64,000 bases of DNA from Arsenophonus sp. aPb (GTDB lineage Bacteria > Pseudomonadota > Gammaproteobacteria > Enterobacterales > Enterobacteriaceae). The translations under genes and the position numbers were made by a program. Positions 28,128 to 37,423 of the stretch are shown here, one piece after another. Position 1 is the first letter of the stretch. Every line of letters begins with the position of its first letter. The stretch covers positions 2,480,001-2,544,000 of the forward strand of contig NZ_CP123499.1 in NCBI RefSeq assembly GCF_029873475.1. Reading direction: 5' to 3'. A model generated the notes under the pieces. That model was not told where the DNA came from. It saw only the letters and a program-made list of their open reading frames with translations, and did not search any database.

Positions 28128-28496
28128 ATGGATGAGTACTCACCAAGGAGTTATGACATCTTAGTGCTAAAGTATTTATGTGATGCTCTACATCGTGAAG
28201 CGATGTTAACTTTACATAGGACAAAAACCCATCGGAAAAATGATCTTGGTTCCGACCAAAACGTTAAATTTAATGTATTAATTGATCATATCACAGATTT
28301 TATTGGTCAATTTAAATTAAAATATCCGAATAACGTAAATCTTTTTATTTTTATTGACGAATATTTGGATGAAACTTATAACCTATTTGGTAAACCTGTA
28401 ATGAGCCTAACAGATATTTCTGATTGGCAAAAAATGAATGAGCATTTGGCTGAAATATTAACAAATGATATAAAGTATTCATTAAGTAACACTTGA
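28128..28496 (+). CDS. tomB: Hha toxicity attenuator TomB
   Basis: 122-residue partner of Hha, described as the antitoxin-like member of the Hha-TomB pair and linked to biofilm control. The ATG at 28128 has an excellent ribosome site (GGAGGTGAT) and gives MDEYSPRSYDI, the E. coli start; an ATG at 28116 lies upstream of the ribosome site. Conserved parts include LKYLCDALHREA, LIDHITDFI and IDEYLDETYNLFG (about residues 86-98). Moderately diverged from E. coli (124 residues). Forms a unit with hha 56 bases downstream. Confidence 0.93.
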   Translation: MDEYSPRSYDILVLKYLCDALHREAMLTLHRTKTHRKNDLGSDQNVKFNVLIDHITDFIGQFKLKYPNNVNLFIFIDEYLDETYNLFGKPVMSLTDISDWQKMNEHLAEILTNDIKYSLSNT

Positions 28497-28552
28497 CGCA
28501 ACAGCCAATAACATTCATATTTTATACATCTATAATTTAAAGAAAGGAAATT

Positions 28553-28756
28553 ATGACTAAAATTGACTATCTGATGCGCTTAAGAAAATGTACGACTATC
28601 GAAACATTGGAGCGCGTAATCGAAAAAAACAAATATGAATTATCTGAAGACGAACTTGAGTTATTTTATTCTGCTGCCGACCATAGGTTAGCAGAGCTAA
28701 CAATGAATAAACTTTATGACAAAATTCCTTCGTCAGTTTGGAAGTATGTTCGCTAA
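28553..28756 (+). CDS. hha: H-NS-associated modulator Hha
   Basis: 67-residue Hha/YmoA-family protein that binds H-NS and tunes repression of AT-rich and virulence-related genes. Very close to E. coli Hha (72): YLMRLRKC, LERVIEKNKYELS, and the C-terminal half FYSAADHRLAELTMNKLYDK is almost unchanged. The E. coli N-terminal extension is a few residues longer. AAGGAAA lies 5-9 bases before the ATG. Its terminator follows. Confidence 0.97.
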   Translation: MTKIDYLMRLRKCTTIETLERVIEKNKYELSEDELELFYSAADHRLAELTMNKLYDKIPSSVWKYVR

Positions 28757-28796
28757 TAAGTCTTTCCTTTATCAGATAGGATATGGTTATAATTTT

Positions 28797-28822
28797 AGCC
28801 GATAGCCTTTATCGGCTTTTAT
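28797..28822 (+). terminator. Terminator after tomB-hha
   Basis: Perfect 8-base stem AGCCGATA (28797-28804) / TATCGGCT (28810-28817), 5-base loop, followed by TTTATT. 41 bases after the hha stop. Confidence 0.75.
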
Positions 28823-29292
28823 TAGTAACTATATAACTTAAAATATTCATTCATAGCACGGATAGTTATATCGTGGTGTTGCTTACATTATTAGATTAAA
28901 CAATGAACCATATTTATATTTTCGCTTAATGAAAAATAACTCTATAATTATCCTCTCTCAACTTTTACTCTTTTTTATTAATGAGCGCCATACTTAACCA
29001 ATAACTATTCAGTAAAATAATCAAGATAATGCTATTTATTTTTTAATTAATAATTTAATTGCATCGTTAATTGAAATTTATAATTTTACATAATCTTATT
29101 TTTCTATAAAAACCAAACCAAAACTGGCAATTAGATTAAAATAAAAATTCATCAAATTAATCGAAATTTTTTCTCAATATAAAAAACTAACCATGTTGAA
29201 TTAATTTAATAACTTTCAACATAAAAACAATTTTTTGTTAACTAAATTAATTTTATTTGCAAAAAGTATAAATATCTTAGAAGTTCTAAACT
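28823..29292. other. Gene-free AT-rich interval between hha and ffs
   Basis: About 470 bases with no open frame or RNA gene that I recognise. Several genes lie between hha and ffs in E. coli and none is left here. Possible sequence downstream of ffs forming its 3' processing region is at 29265-29292. Confidence 0.55.
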
Positions 29293-29403
29293 GGCGGAGT
29301 CCTGTCAGCGACATCCCGGCACATACATCCCTTGCTATGGCTGCTTCTTTCCAGACCTGACCAAGTTAACAAGTTAGCATTGCGGGAGAACCAACAGGAC
29401 CCC
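29293..29403 (-). ncRNA. ffs: 4.5S RNA of the signal recognition particle
   Basis: SRP RNA that binds Ffh and targets membrane proteins. On the - strand the conserved tip is intact: GGTCAGGTCTGGAAAGAAGC, holding the GGAA-type tetraloop and the asymmetric loop region of domain IV, then the descending arm GCAGCC. The terminal stem pairs GGGGTCCTG at the 5' end with CAGGACTCC at the 3' end. About 111 bases (E. coli mature form 114); exact ends are estimated from pairing. The promoter just upstream implies a leader of about 28 bases, comparable to the RNase P-removed leader in E. coli. Confidence 0.95.
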
Positions 29404-29437
29404 ATTGAATGGCTCTATCTGAACAATAGAGGCACGC

Positions 29438-29466
29438 ATTATGCGCTATTCATATTCAAATAGCAA
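29438..29466 (-). promoter_or_regulatory. Promoter of ffs
   Basis: On the - strand TTGCTA (29466-29461), a 17-base spacer, and CATAAT (29443-29438), followed by a GCG-starting GC-rich discriminator of the kind seen at stable-RNA promoters. The predicted start near 29431 precedes the mature 5' end by about 28 bases. Confidence 0.65.
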
Positions 29467-29494
29467 GAAAACAGAAATCAAGTGCTGTTTTCTT
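29465..29494 (-). terminator. Hairpin after mdlB, likely terminator
   Basis: Perfect 10-base stem AAGAAAACAG (29465-29474) / CTGTTTTCTT (29485-29494), 10-base loop. It lies 64 bases after the mdlB stop and overlaps the -35 element of the ffs promoter by two bases. Confidence 0.55.
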
Positions 29495-29557
29495 ATTCAA
29501 ACAAATAATATTAAACATTTAAATAGCTTAACTATATAAAAATAATAGCAAAAAAGA

Positions 29558-31339
29558 TCAATAAACCACATCGAGATGATCTAAGCTATCAGTATGTAAT
29601 AAATTACCTATCTGTTGCAATTGGTACATCTGAGCATAAAGCCCTGAATGTCGCAACAATTCATTATGTTTGCCTTGCTCAACGATTTTACCACGATGTA
29701 AGACAAAAATTTTATCCGCGTCGATAACAGTAGAAAGTCGATGGGCAATAACGATTAAAGTTGTCTGTCGACGAATTAACTGTAAAGCTTCTTGGATCGC
29801 TCTCTCAGTTCCCGAATCGATATTTGCCGTTGCCTCATCCAATATTAAAATTTTCGGCGTTTGTACTAAAGCCCGCGCTAACGCCAGTAGCTGCTTTTGC
29901 CCGGCAGATAGCATATTGCCTTGTTCGCCTAGCAGAGTATTTAAGCCATTAGGTAATTTATGTACCCAATCAGCGAGCTGAACAATTGTTAAAATTTGCC
30001 AAACTTTCTGTTCTGAAATTTCTCTTCCCAAAGCGATATTATCAAAAACAGTAGTTGCTAAAATAACCGGCTCTTGTTGCACTATAGTAATGCAATTACG
30101 CAACACTTGATGGGAAAGAGATGATAGTGGACGTCCATCAAGTAATATTTGTCCTTCTTGCCACTGATAGTATCCCATTAATAAGTTAGTAATCGTGCTT
30201 TTCCCACTACCTGTATGCCCAACTAATGCGACAAATTCATTATCTTCCATCTGCAGCTCAATATCGTACAATACATATTTATCATCACGATAAGCAAAAG
30301 AAAGCTTTTTCATATCTACTCGACCCGACAATAAAGGTAATTGATCATGGCCATAACATTGTCGTGGGCTATCTATCAATTCAAAAATTCTTTCGCCTGC
30401 AACTATCGCTTGTTGTAATACAGATTGCTGTGAAGTTAATTTAATTAATGGCTCATTTAAACGTCCAAGATAATTAATAAACGCATACAATACCCCAACA
30501 CCAATAACATTTATTCCCTTAAATCCGAATAATAAAATTAATCCACATAGTGTTAATGCAGAAAATAAATTTAATAATGGGCGCAAAAGAATACTATCTA
30601 ACTTTAATGCCTGCATCCGGGCGATATAATGCTGGCGATTTACTGCCAACATTTTCTCACCAAATCGAGCTTGTTGCCTAAATTGTTGGATAACAGTCAT
30701 ACCGTTAATAATCTCATTAAAGCCATCATTGATATCAGCTAGGTACGTCCGCACTCGACGAACAATCGGTGTACTTAAACGTTGGTAAATTACCATGACC
30801 AAAAATACTACAGGGAAAATTAAGCTAGCCACAATTGCCATTCGCCATTCTAAAAAAAACATCGCGATTAACATGGTAATAATTAGCGCTAAGCTACGAA
30901 ATATAGTCGGAATAACAGTTACAAACAGCTCCTTAACCACTTCAGTATCATTTGTCACTCGAGAAATAAGCTGTCCTACTGGTTGACTATCAAAAATACT
31001 CAATGGCTGCCTGATAGCAGCACTCATGACATCTGTACGTAATGTTTGAACAACACCGATAGCTACTTGATTAAATAAAATTGTTTGATAATAGTGTAAG
31101 ATGGCAGCAATAATTTGTGATGCAAAAAAAACTATTATTAACATAACCGTGCTTTCCAACGGTATATGGGCTTTTGCTAACATATTATCAATAAAGTAAC
31201 TCACTAGTAGGGGCCCACAAATTTCTGCACCAGCGGCTAGCCAGGATATCAAAACAGCAATAATTATCGGTTTACGAAATGAATTTCCATAAATTAATAA
31301 GCGTTTTAAGGATGGCCATAAAAGACGAGGCTTATTCAT
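29558..31339 (-). CDS. mdlB: ABC exporter half-transporter MdlB
   Basis: Multidrug-resistance-like ABC exporter subunit, expected to pair with MdlA; the natural substrate is not known. I start at the ATG at 31339 (593 residues, as in E. coli), which has GGAA about 8 bases upstream inside the mdlA end and overlaps mdlA by 8 bases; an ATG two codons earlier is possible and the open frame runs further. Six membrane helices in the first ~300 residues, then the nucleotide-binding domain: Walker A GHTGSGKST, signature LSAGQKQ, Walker B ILILDEATANID, and the H-loop His in IAHRLST. Confidence 0.95.
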   Translation of the reverse strand: MNKPRLLWPSLKRLLIYGNSFRKPIIIAVLISWLAAGAEICGPLLVSYFIDNMLAKAHIPLESTVMLIIVFFASQIIAAILHYYQTILFNQVAIGVVQTLRTDVMSAAIRQPLSIFDSQPVGQLISRVTNDTEVVKELFVTVIPTIFRSLALIITMLIAMFFLEWRMAIVASLIFPVVFLVMVIYQRLSTPIVRRVRTYLADINDGFNEIINGMTVIQQFRQQARFGEKMLAVNRQHYIARMQALKLDSILLRPLLNLFSALTLCGLILLFGFKGINVIGVGVLYAFINYLGRLNEPLIKLTSQQSVLQQAIVAGERIFELIDSPRQCYGHDQLPLLSGRVDMKKLSFAYRDDKYVLYDIELQMEDNEFVALVGHTGSGKSTITNLLMGYYQWQEGQILLDGRPLSSLSHQVLRNCITIVQQEPVILATTVFDNIALGREISEQKVWQILTIVQLADWVHKLPNGLNTLLGEQGNMLSAGQKQLLALARALVQTPKILILDEATANIDSGTERAIQEALQLIRRQTTLIVIAHRLSTVIDADKIFVLHRGKIVEQGKHNELLRHSGLYAQMYQLQQIGNLLHTDSLDHLDVVY

Positions 31340-33080
31340 GTTCATTTTCCAATGAAGCTTCAATTTGCTGATAGCAATACATATCTCGATACCAACCAGG
31401 TTTTGCAATTAATTGCTGATGGGTACCTTGACACAAGATAGTACCTTGCTGCAATACAAGTATTTGATCTGAATCCACTAACGCAGATAATCGGTGGGCA
31501 CTAATGATGATAGTATGGCACCCTCGCCACTGACGTAAATTTTTTAAAATTCTATTTTCAGTCTGTCCATCTACAGCAGATAAAGCATCATCTAATATCA
31601 AAATTTCAGTATCTAATAATAGTGCTCTTGCTATAGAAATACGCTGTTTTTGTCCACCAGATAACATAATTCCACGCTCACCAACTTGTGTACTGTATCC
31701 ATTAGGTAAACGCATAATATCTTCATGTACATCAGCTAGCCTTGCCGCTTCCTCTATTTCTGTTTGACTGGCAGTTGGTTTACCTAAAGCAATATTACTT
31801 GCAATGGTATCAGAAAATAAAAATGGTATTTGATTCACAACTGCCAGTCTGGCATGCCAATCCCCCTGCTGAATATTAGTCAGAGCAAGAGATTGGAACA
31901 AAATCTCACCATCAATAACATCAAAATGACGTTGCAATAATGATAATAATGTTGATTTCCCGGCTCCGGTTGGACCGCAAATTCCAACTAATTGCCCTGG
32001 CTGTATATTGAATACAATATTATGCAAGGAAGATATTGCAGCACCTGGATAATTAAATTGCCGAATGTTTACGCTCAATTGACCAGATCTTGGCTGCAAA
32101 TACTGTTTTCCATCAATAATTGATAGGGGTTCTTCAAATAAAACACAGATTCTGCTATAAGCAGCGCTTCCACGCTCAACAATATTAAACATCCATGCAA
32201 GCGCTAACATTGGCCATATCATAAGCCCTAAATACATAACAAAACTAGTCAAGTCACCTAGTGTCATTTTATTATGCCAAACCAACCAGCTTCCACCCGT
32301 TACCGCCAAAAAATTTGCAGCGCCTATCGCAATATAGATAGTAGGGTCAAATTTGGCATCAACTTTAGCAACATGCATATTTTTACGTCCAGCCTCTAAT
32401 GCCGCAATCTCAAACTGAGAGGATTGGTAATCTTCAAGACCAAACGCTTTAATCATACGGATACTAGTTAAACTTTCCTGAGCATGATTATTGAGAGAAG
32501 AAAATGCACCTTGGGCAGATTTAAAGCGTGTATGTAGTTGCTCACCATATCGCTTAATAATGATTGCCATAATTGGCATTGGTAGCAATGATAGCAGGGT
32601 CAGTTGCCAACTAATCTCTATACTCATGACAATTAATACCGCACATCCCATTACCAAAGAATCGACTAGTGTCAGGACACCTTCTCCCGCGGCAAAGACA
32701 ACTCGATCAACATCATTTGTTGTACGTGCAATAAGATCGCCCACTCTATGACGTAAATAAAACTCAGGAGTTTGGCGACTAAATTGTTGATAAAATTTCT
32801 GTCTTAATTGTACGGCTAATTTATAAGAAGCACCAAATAACCATAACCGCCATATATAACGCAACCCATAAATAATAAATGCAATAAATACCATTACACT
32901 TATCCAACCCAAAAGTTGTTTGATACTTATGGTTTGCTTACTAATGCCATCAATAATAAAGCCAACAAGCCGTGGTGGAATGAGTTGTAATCCCGCAATA
33001 AAAATTAATAACATGATTGCACCAAAATACCGGCGCCACTCAGTTAAAAAATACCAACGTAATTGAGAAAATAATCTCAC
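31332..33080 (-). CDS. mdlA: ABC exporter half-transporter MdlA
   Basis: 582 residues (E. coli 590), the first gene of mdlAB. Six membrane helices followed by a nucleotide-binding domain with Walker A GPTGAGKST, signature LSGGQKQ, Walker B ILILDDALSAVD and H-loop ISAHRLS. The Walker B motif ends in Asp-Asp rather than Asp-Glu, so this half-site is probably the degenerate one of a heterodimer, with MdlB (DE) the active one; this is inference from family knowledge. Overlaps mdlB by 8 bases. Confidence 0.95.
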   Translation of the reverse strand: MRLFSQLRWYFLTEWRRYFGAIMLLIFIAGLQLIPPRLVGFIIDGISKQTISIKQLLGWISVMVFIAFIIYGLRYIWRLWLFGASYKLAVQLRQKFYQQFSRQTPEFYLRHRVGDLIARTTNDVDRVVFAAGEGVLTLVDSLVMGCAVLIVMSIEISWQLTLLSLLPMPIMAIIIKRYGEQLHTRFKSAQGAFSSLNNHAQESLTSIRMIKAFGLEDYQSSQFEIAALEAGRKNMHVAKVDAKFDPTIYIAIGAANFLAVTGGSWLVWHNKMTLGDLTSFVMYLGLMIWPMLALAWMFNIVERGSAAYSRICVLFEEPLSIIDGKQYLQPRSGQLSVNIRQFNYPGAAISSLHNIVFNIQPGQLVGICGPTGAGKSTLLSLLQRHFDVIDGEILFQSLALTNIQQGDWHARLAVVNQIPFLFSDTIASNIALGKPTASQTEIEEAARLADVHEDIMRLPNGYSTQVGERGIMLSGGQKQRISIARALLLDTEILILDDALSAVDGQTENRILKNLRQWRGCHTIIISAHRLSALVDSDQILVLQQGTILCQGTHQQLIAKPGWYRDMYCYQQIEASLENEHE

Positions 33081-33571
33081 ATTTTTTTATCCTGATATTG
33101 AAAATTACATCAAAAAATATAATAAGTTACAGTTCAATAAATTAATCAGATACAGACTAAATTGTTGTATATTTTATTTTCTCAATCAAAAATAAAAAAG
33201 ATCAATTCAATTAGCTATCTTGTTGACAAAATATTTATAAAAACTATCGAAATCCACCTAATATCATAATATTTATCTAAAATTTTTTTAACAAATTAAT
33301 TTTACTCACTTTATAATCAAGAAAATATTACGATATATCCAGTAAATATTGGCATTCTTTATCTAATGATTACATAGAATTAATACAGTATTATTAATAA
33401 ATAGTTAGAATAAAATAACCCCATATTTAATAATTTAAACAAAATAATATAACACAATGAATATATCTTCCCAATTAAGGCTATCTAAACTAGATTAAAC
33501 TCGGTAACATAACGTATCATATCGAATAGCAAAATTTTTTTACTTAAACTTTATTGATGGATAGTATTAGC
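33081..33571. other. AT-rich interval between divergent mdlA and queC
   Basis: About 490 bases with no gene. It must contain the promoters of mdlAB and queC. E. coli has further genes here (decR, cof, ybaE). I recognise no remnant of them and no RNA gene. Confidence 0.55.
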
Positions 33572-34273
33572 ATGTTGAAACGAGCAGTTATTGTATTTAG
33601 TGGCGGGCAAGATTCCACCACTTGTCTTATACAAGCAATAAAACAATATGACGAAGTTCATTGTATCACTTTCAATTACGCTCAACGTCATAGTGCTGAA
33701 ATTGTTGCTGCACAAAAGATATGCCAGCATTTTAATATCACAGCACATAAAATACTGGATGTCGGACTATTAAATGAACTTGCTATCAGTAGTCTAACTC
33801 GCGAAAACATTCCAATACCTTCCTATGAAAAAAGTAATGAAAGTGAATTACCCAACACTTTCGTTCCAGGACGTAATATCCTATTTCTCACGCTTGCTGC
33901 TATTTATGCTTACCAAATTCAAGCTGAGGTAGTTATAACCGGTGTTTGTGAAACAGACTTTTCTGGTTATCCTGATTGTAGGGATGAATTCGTTAAAGTG
34001 CTCAATCAAGCTATTTGCCTAGGTATAGCTAAAGCAATTCGCTTTGAAACCCCACTTATGTGGCTAAATAAAGCCGAGACTTGGGCACTAGCCGATTATT
34101 ACCACTCATTAGAATTTGTACAAAATAAAACCCTTACTTGTTACAATGGTATCATAGGTGATGGCTGTCAAAAATGTGCTGCCTGCCATCTGCGTGCAGA
34201 AGGATTAAAATATTATCTTAATCATCGACAAGCAATTATGTCCTCTTTAAAGCAAAAAATGCGCCTTAAATAA
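33572..34273 (+). CDS. queC: 7-cyano-7-deazaguanine synthase QueC
   Basis: Makes preQ0 from carboxydeazaguanine with ATP and ammonia, on the way to queuosine in tRNA. From the ATG at 33572 it is 233 residues (E. coli 231); the frame extends six codons further to a TTG at 33554. N-type ATP pyrophosphatase loop FSGGQDSTTCL (about residues 8-18), FVPGRNILFLTLAA, ETDFSGYPDCRDEF, and a C-terminal zinc site CYNG...GCQKCAACHLR with four Cys. Other queuosine genes are not in the window. Confidence 0.96.
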   Translation: MLKRAVIVFSGGQDSTTCLIQAIKQYDEVHCITFNYAQRHSAEIVAAQKICQHFNITAHKILDVGLLNELAISSLTRENIPIPSYEKSNESELPNTFVPGRNILFLTLAAIYAYQIQAEVVITGVCETDFSGYPDCRDEFVKVLNQAICLGIAKAIRFETPLMWLNKAETWALADYYHSLEFVQNKTLTCYNGIIGDGCQKCAACHLRAEGLKYYLNHRQAIMSSLKQKMRLK

Positions 34274-34430
34274 TTTTAAACTGATACTATTTAACGATAC
34301 TCAAACAATAACCTAATTTAACTTACAATAAATAGCACTATATTAATCAATGCAAGATATAATAATTTATATTTAGTATTTTTGGCTTAAGTTTATTTTA
34401 TACCTACAGCGTATATTGGCATAAGGAATA

Positions 34431-34464
34431 AGGAACTGAGACTAATAGCCCCCTCTAAGTTCCT
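34431..34464. other. Imperfect hairpin between convergent queC and ybaV
   Basis: AGGAACT-GAG (34431-34440) can pair with CTC-TA-AGTTCCT (34453-34464) leaving a two-base bulge. No T run follows on either strand, so it is only a possible terminator for ybaV or queC. Confidence 0.3.
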
Positions 34465-34472
34465 ATCACATT

Positions 34473-34841
34473 TTAATAGGTTAATTTCTCACAATTCTTT
34501 TCAATAAAACCCAAACCAATACCTGGCACATCCTGAAGATGCTCGATTGATTTAAATCCTCCAAATTTCTTGCGATGTAGCACGATTAACTGCGCTTTTT
34601 TTAATCCAACCCCATTTAATTTCTCCGCCAACTCCTCCTCAGATGCAGTATTGATGTTAACTTTATCGTCCATCAACTGTCGCTTGTCCATTTTATTGAT
34701 AACTAATTTCGTTGTAGTTTGCGATTGATCATTAGCGACTTTTAGCTGATCAGATTGGGCAAATGAGGTATGACAAAATCCTATCGCAAAAATCAAGATC
34801 CTAGTTGTATACTTTAGTTTCTTTTTTATAATTAGCAGCAT
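34473..34841 (-). CDS. ybaV: Helix-hairpin-helix protein YbaV (ComEA-like)
   Basis: 122-residue secreted DNA-binding-type protein. An N-terminal hydrophobic stretch ending TSFAQ (about residues 14-29) looks like a signal peptide; then a variable linker, and a C-terminal tandem helix-hairpin-helix domain of the ComEA type: VNINTASEEELAEKLNGVG and VPGIGLGFIEKN. E. coli YbaV (123) has the same layout and lies next to ppiD. The role in E. coli is unclear; ComEA relatives bind DNA during uptake. Very strong ribosome site AAGGAGGT, 7 bases before the ATG. Confidence 0.92.
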   Translation of the reverse strand: MLLIIKKKLKYTTRILIFAIGFCHTSFAQSDQLKVANDQSQTTTKLVINKMDKRQLMDDKVNINTASEEELAEKLNGVGLKKAQLIVLHRKKFGGFKSIEHLQDVPGIGLGFIEKNCEKLTY

Positions 34842-35029
34842 CTTTAACCTCCTTGTTAATAAGTAAAAATCAATATTTATTTACCCAAATAGGCATTATA
34901 TTTCCCTGGTGTATACGCTTAAGGTCGTTTGCTAAGCAATTCTGTGATAATTTATCTATGAAAAAACAGACTTTCTAAGTAATGGATAAGATACAAGAAT
35001 AAAAAAACATTACGATAATAGAATGATAA

Positions 35030-35058
35030 AATAGTAAAAGGCTGCGCAAGCGCAGCCT
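35030..35058 (-). terminator. Terminator after ppiD
   Basis: GC-rich 9-base inverted repeat AGGCTGCGC (35039-35047) / GCGCAGCCT (35050-35058); on the - strand it is followed by TTTTACTATTTT. It lies 46 bases after the ppiD stop. Confidence 0.75.
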
Positions 35059-35103
35059 CTAATTTATGTAATCGTATTCAATTATCTGAAAGTGGATCGC
35101 AAA

Positions 35104-36975
35104 TTACTCAATTCGTCCTAAATCGACTTTAGCACTATCACGTAAATTCAACATCAGTGATTCCATCATAACATTGCCAAGTATCATTTTATAACGTTGC
35201 GAAAAAACCTTTAATTCTTCATCTGTCGGTTGACCTTGATTAACTTTAAGTAATTGAATAATAACTAAATTATCTTTAGCATCTTTGGTGCTGAAATAAG
35301 TCGGTGTCTTTTCTTTAGGAATTGGCATTTGAAAAATTGGTTCAACCAATGCGTCATTTTGCCCAAAACGCTCAATAATCTTAGCTTCAGCAAAATTAAT
35401 ACCTAGTTTGGCTAAAGCAGCTTCACCTGCCCCCTGTTTTAATGCAGTAAGCAATTTATTGCCCTCTGCTTCCATCTCTTTTGTAGCCTTATTATGCTTA
35501 ACTAATTCAGCTACGTTTTTTTTCACTTCATCAAATGGCTGTGTTACCTGGGGTTTATATTTTTCAACTCGAATAACAAACGCACGATCACCATCGACAT
35601 TAATAACATCTGAGTTAATACCTGTTGGCCCATTTTTATCTACTAAGTTACCGTTAAAAATAGTATCAGCTACCTTATCAAATCTTATTTCCTCAGGAAG
35701 ATTATTACGACTAAACCAACCTGTTGTTACCGCTTTAATACCAGTAGCCTTTTCAGCAGCAGTTAAAGATTCGTTATCATCCATTGCCGCACGACTTGCA
35801 GTTTGTTGGAGTGAATAAAATGCATTAATCGCTTTTTCATTTTTTAGTATATTTGCGATCTCTGTTTTCACAGACTGAAAAGGTTTTACTACTTCGGGTT
35901 TAATATCATCAAGACGAAATATAATATAATTGGTAGCCGATTTTATTACAGCCGAAATCTGCCCTTTTTTAGTTAGATTAGCAGCGATAATTTCACTTGG
36001 CGTTGAAGTCGCCTCCATCCAACCAAGAGCACCATGATTTGCTGCACTAAATTTATCTGTCGATTTTTCGGCAACTAATTGCTTAAAATCCGCGCCACCG
36101 GCTAAGGATTTCACAACGGAATCTGCTTCTTTTTCTGTTGGCAATTGAATCATGCTGTAATGTTTTTGCGCTGGTTCAGTAAAATTAGCTATATTTTGCT
36201 CATAATAATTTTTCAGCTCTTCATCTTTGACTGCCACATTTTCACGTTGAGAAGCTGCATCTAACTTAATATAACTAACCTGTACCTGTTCGGGTGAAAT
36301 AAAACTGTTCTGATGCGTATTATAGTAATCTTGTAACTCTTTATCTGTAATCGTTTGTTTAGATTGATAGTCAGCAAGCGATAAAGTTGCTGTTTTTACT
36401 TCTCGTTGCTGTAAAAGTAACTGAGCATAGGACTTAACTTCTTCAGGTAAGACAAATTCATCCGTCATGTACATTTTACTAAGCTGACGGTTAATCAAGT
36501 TTTGCCGTATTTCTTGGGCAAGATCATCGGCATTAACATTATGTTGGGATAAAATCGTCCGATATTTTTCACTATCAAAATGCCCGTCTGTTTGAAATAT
36601 CGGCATATTGTAGATATCCTGCTTAATTTGATTATCACTCGCCGTTAAACCCAATTGGTTTGAATATTGATTAAGCAATGTCACGCCAACTAAACGCTCC
36701 AAAGCTTGACGACGCAACATCTGCATCCCTTGTTCACTACTCGCAATTTCAGCAAATTGATCACCCAATCGTTCTTGTAATACTTGCTTTTCTTGCTGAA
36801 AAGCTTGCTGTAGTTGAACTTGACTAATTGCTGTACCATTCACTTTCGCCGCGTGATTACTTGAACCGCTAATCAGGTAACTACCAACGCCAGTAAGCAC
36901 AAACGATAAGATAATAATCACAAATACTATTTTTAGCACAAGACTATTCGCCGCCGTGCGTAGGTTGTCCATCAT
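35104..36975 (-). CDS. ppiD: Periplasmic folding chaperone PpiD (SurA-like, inner-membrane anchored)
   Basis: Chaperone held at the periplasmic face of the inner membrane near the Sec translocon. 623 residues, as in E. coli. One N-terminal membrane anchor (about residues 16-36) follows the family start MMDNLRTAANSLVLK; then a SurA-like helical N-domain, a parvulin-type PPIase domain (about residues 265-360; family members often have little isomerase activity) and a second parvulin-like region including GWFSRNNLPEEI. Follows hupB on the same strand with the hupB terminator between. Confidence 0.95.
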   Translation of the reverse strand: MMDNLRTAANSLVLKIVFVIIILSFVLTGVGSYLISGSSNHAAKVNGTAISQVQLQQAFQQEKQVLQERLGDQFAEIASSEQGMQMLRRQALERLVGVTLLNQYSNQLGLTASDNQIKQDIYNMPIFQTDGHFDSEKYRTILSQHNVNADDLAQEIRQNLINRQLSKMYMTDEFVLPEEVKSYAQLLLQQREVKTATLSLADYQSKQTITDKELQDYYNTHQNSFISPEQVQVSYIKLDAASQRENVAVKDEELKNYYEQNIANFTEPAQKHYSMIQLPTEKEADSVVKSLAGGADFKQLVAEKSTDKFSAANHGALGWMEATSTPSEIIAANLTKKGQISAVIKSATNYIIFRLDDIKPEVVKPFQSVKTEIANILKNEKAINAFYSLQQTASRAAMDDNESLTAAEKATGIKAVTTGWFSRNNLPEEIRFDKVADTIFNGNLVDKNGPTGINSDVINVDGDRAFVIRVEKYKPQVTQPFDEVKKNVAELVKHNKATKEMEAEGNKLLTALKQGAGEAALAKLGINFAEAKIIERFGQNDALVEPIFQMPIPKEKTPTYFSTKDAKDNLVIIQLLKVNQGQPTDEELKVFSQRYKMILGNVMMESLMLNLRDSAKVDLGRIE

Positions 36976-37040
36976 AAAGAGGCTACTCTCCGTTTTTAAT
37001 CAAAGTAAATAGATGCATAATACGCTATTTTAGCTTAAAA

Positions 37041-37069
37041 GAAAAAAGCGCATCATATTTATGATGCGC
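37041..37069 (-). terminator. Terminator after the HU gene
   Basis: Perfect inverted repeat GCGCATCATA (37048-37057) / TATGATGCGC (37060-37069), followed on the - strand by six T. It lies 67 bases after the hupB stop. Confidence 0.85.
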
Positions 37070-37135
37070 CCGATTCTAACTTACTAAAACAATTGATTCT
37101 GTTTTAGTTTATACGTTAACAGTATGCCGCAATCC

Positions 37136-37423
37136 TTATTTTTTCTTGTGGCCGTTAACAGTATCTTTTAATCCTTGGCCGGCTTTAAATGACGGAACCT
37201 TAGAAGCAGCTATCTTAATTGCCTTACCTGTACTAGGATTACGGCCATTACGTGCTGCACGTTGTTTTACTTCAAAAGTGCCAAAACCTATTAACTGAAC
37301 TTTATCTCCTTTCTTAAGAGCATGAGATACAGTTTTCAGAAATGTATTTAACACGGTCTCCGTGTCTTTTCTAGTAACCTTTGACTCTTTTGCAACTTTA
37401 TCTACTAGTTCTTTCTTTTTCAC
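37136..37423 (-). CDS. hupB: HU-family nucleoid protein at the hupB position
   Basis: Small DNA-bending HU/IHF-family protein. I favour the GTG at 37423: it aligns with the HU N-terminus and has GGGG 9 bases upstream, giving 95 residues; an ATG five codons earlier (37438) is the alternative. DNA-binding arm GFGTFEVKQRAARNGRNPSTG and C-terminal AASKVPSFKAGQGLKD are classic HU. The N-terminal half (VKKKELVDKVAKESKVTRKD and ALKKGDKVQLIGFG) reads unlike E. coli HupB and closer to Firmicute-style HU, and there is an extra NGHKKK tail. Location between lon and ppiD is the usual hupB site. Confidence 0.88.
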   Translation of the reverse strand: MKKKELVDKVAKESKVTRKDTETVLNTFLKTVSHALKKGDKVQLIGFGTFEVKQRAARNGRNPSTGKAIKIAASKVPSFKAGQGLKDTVNGHKKK

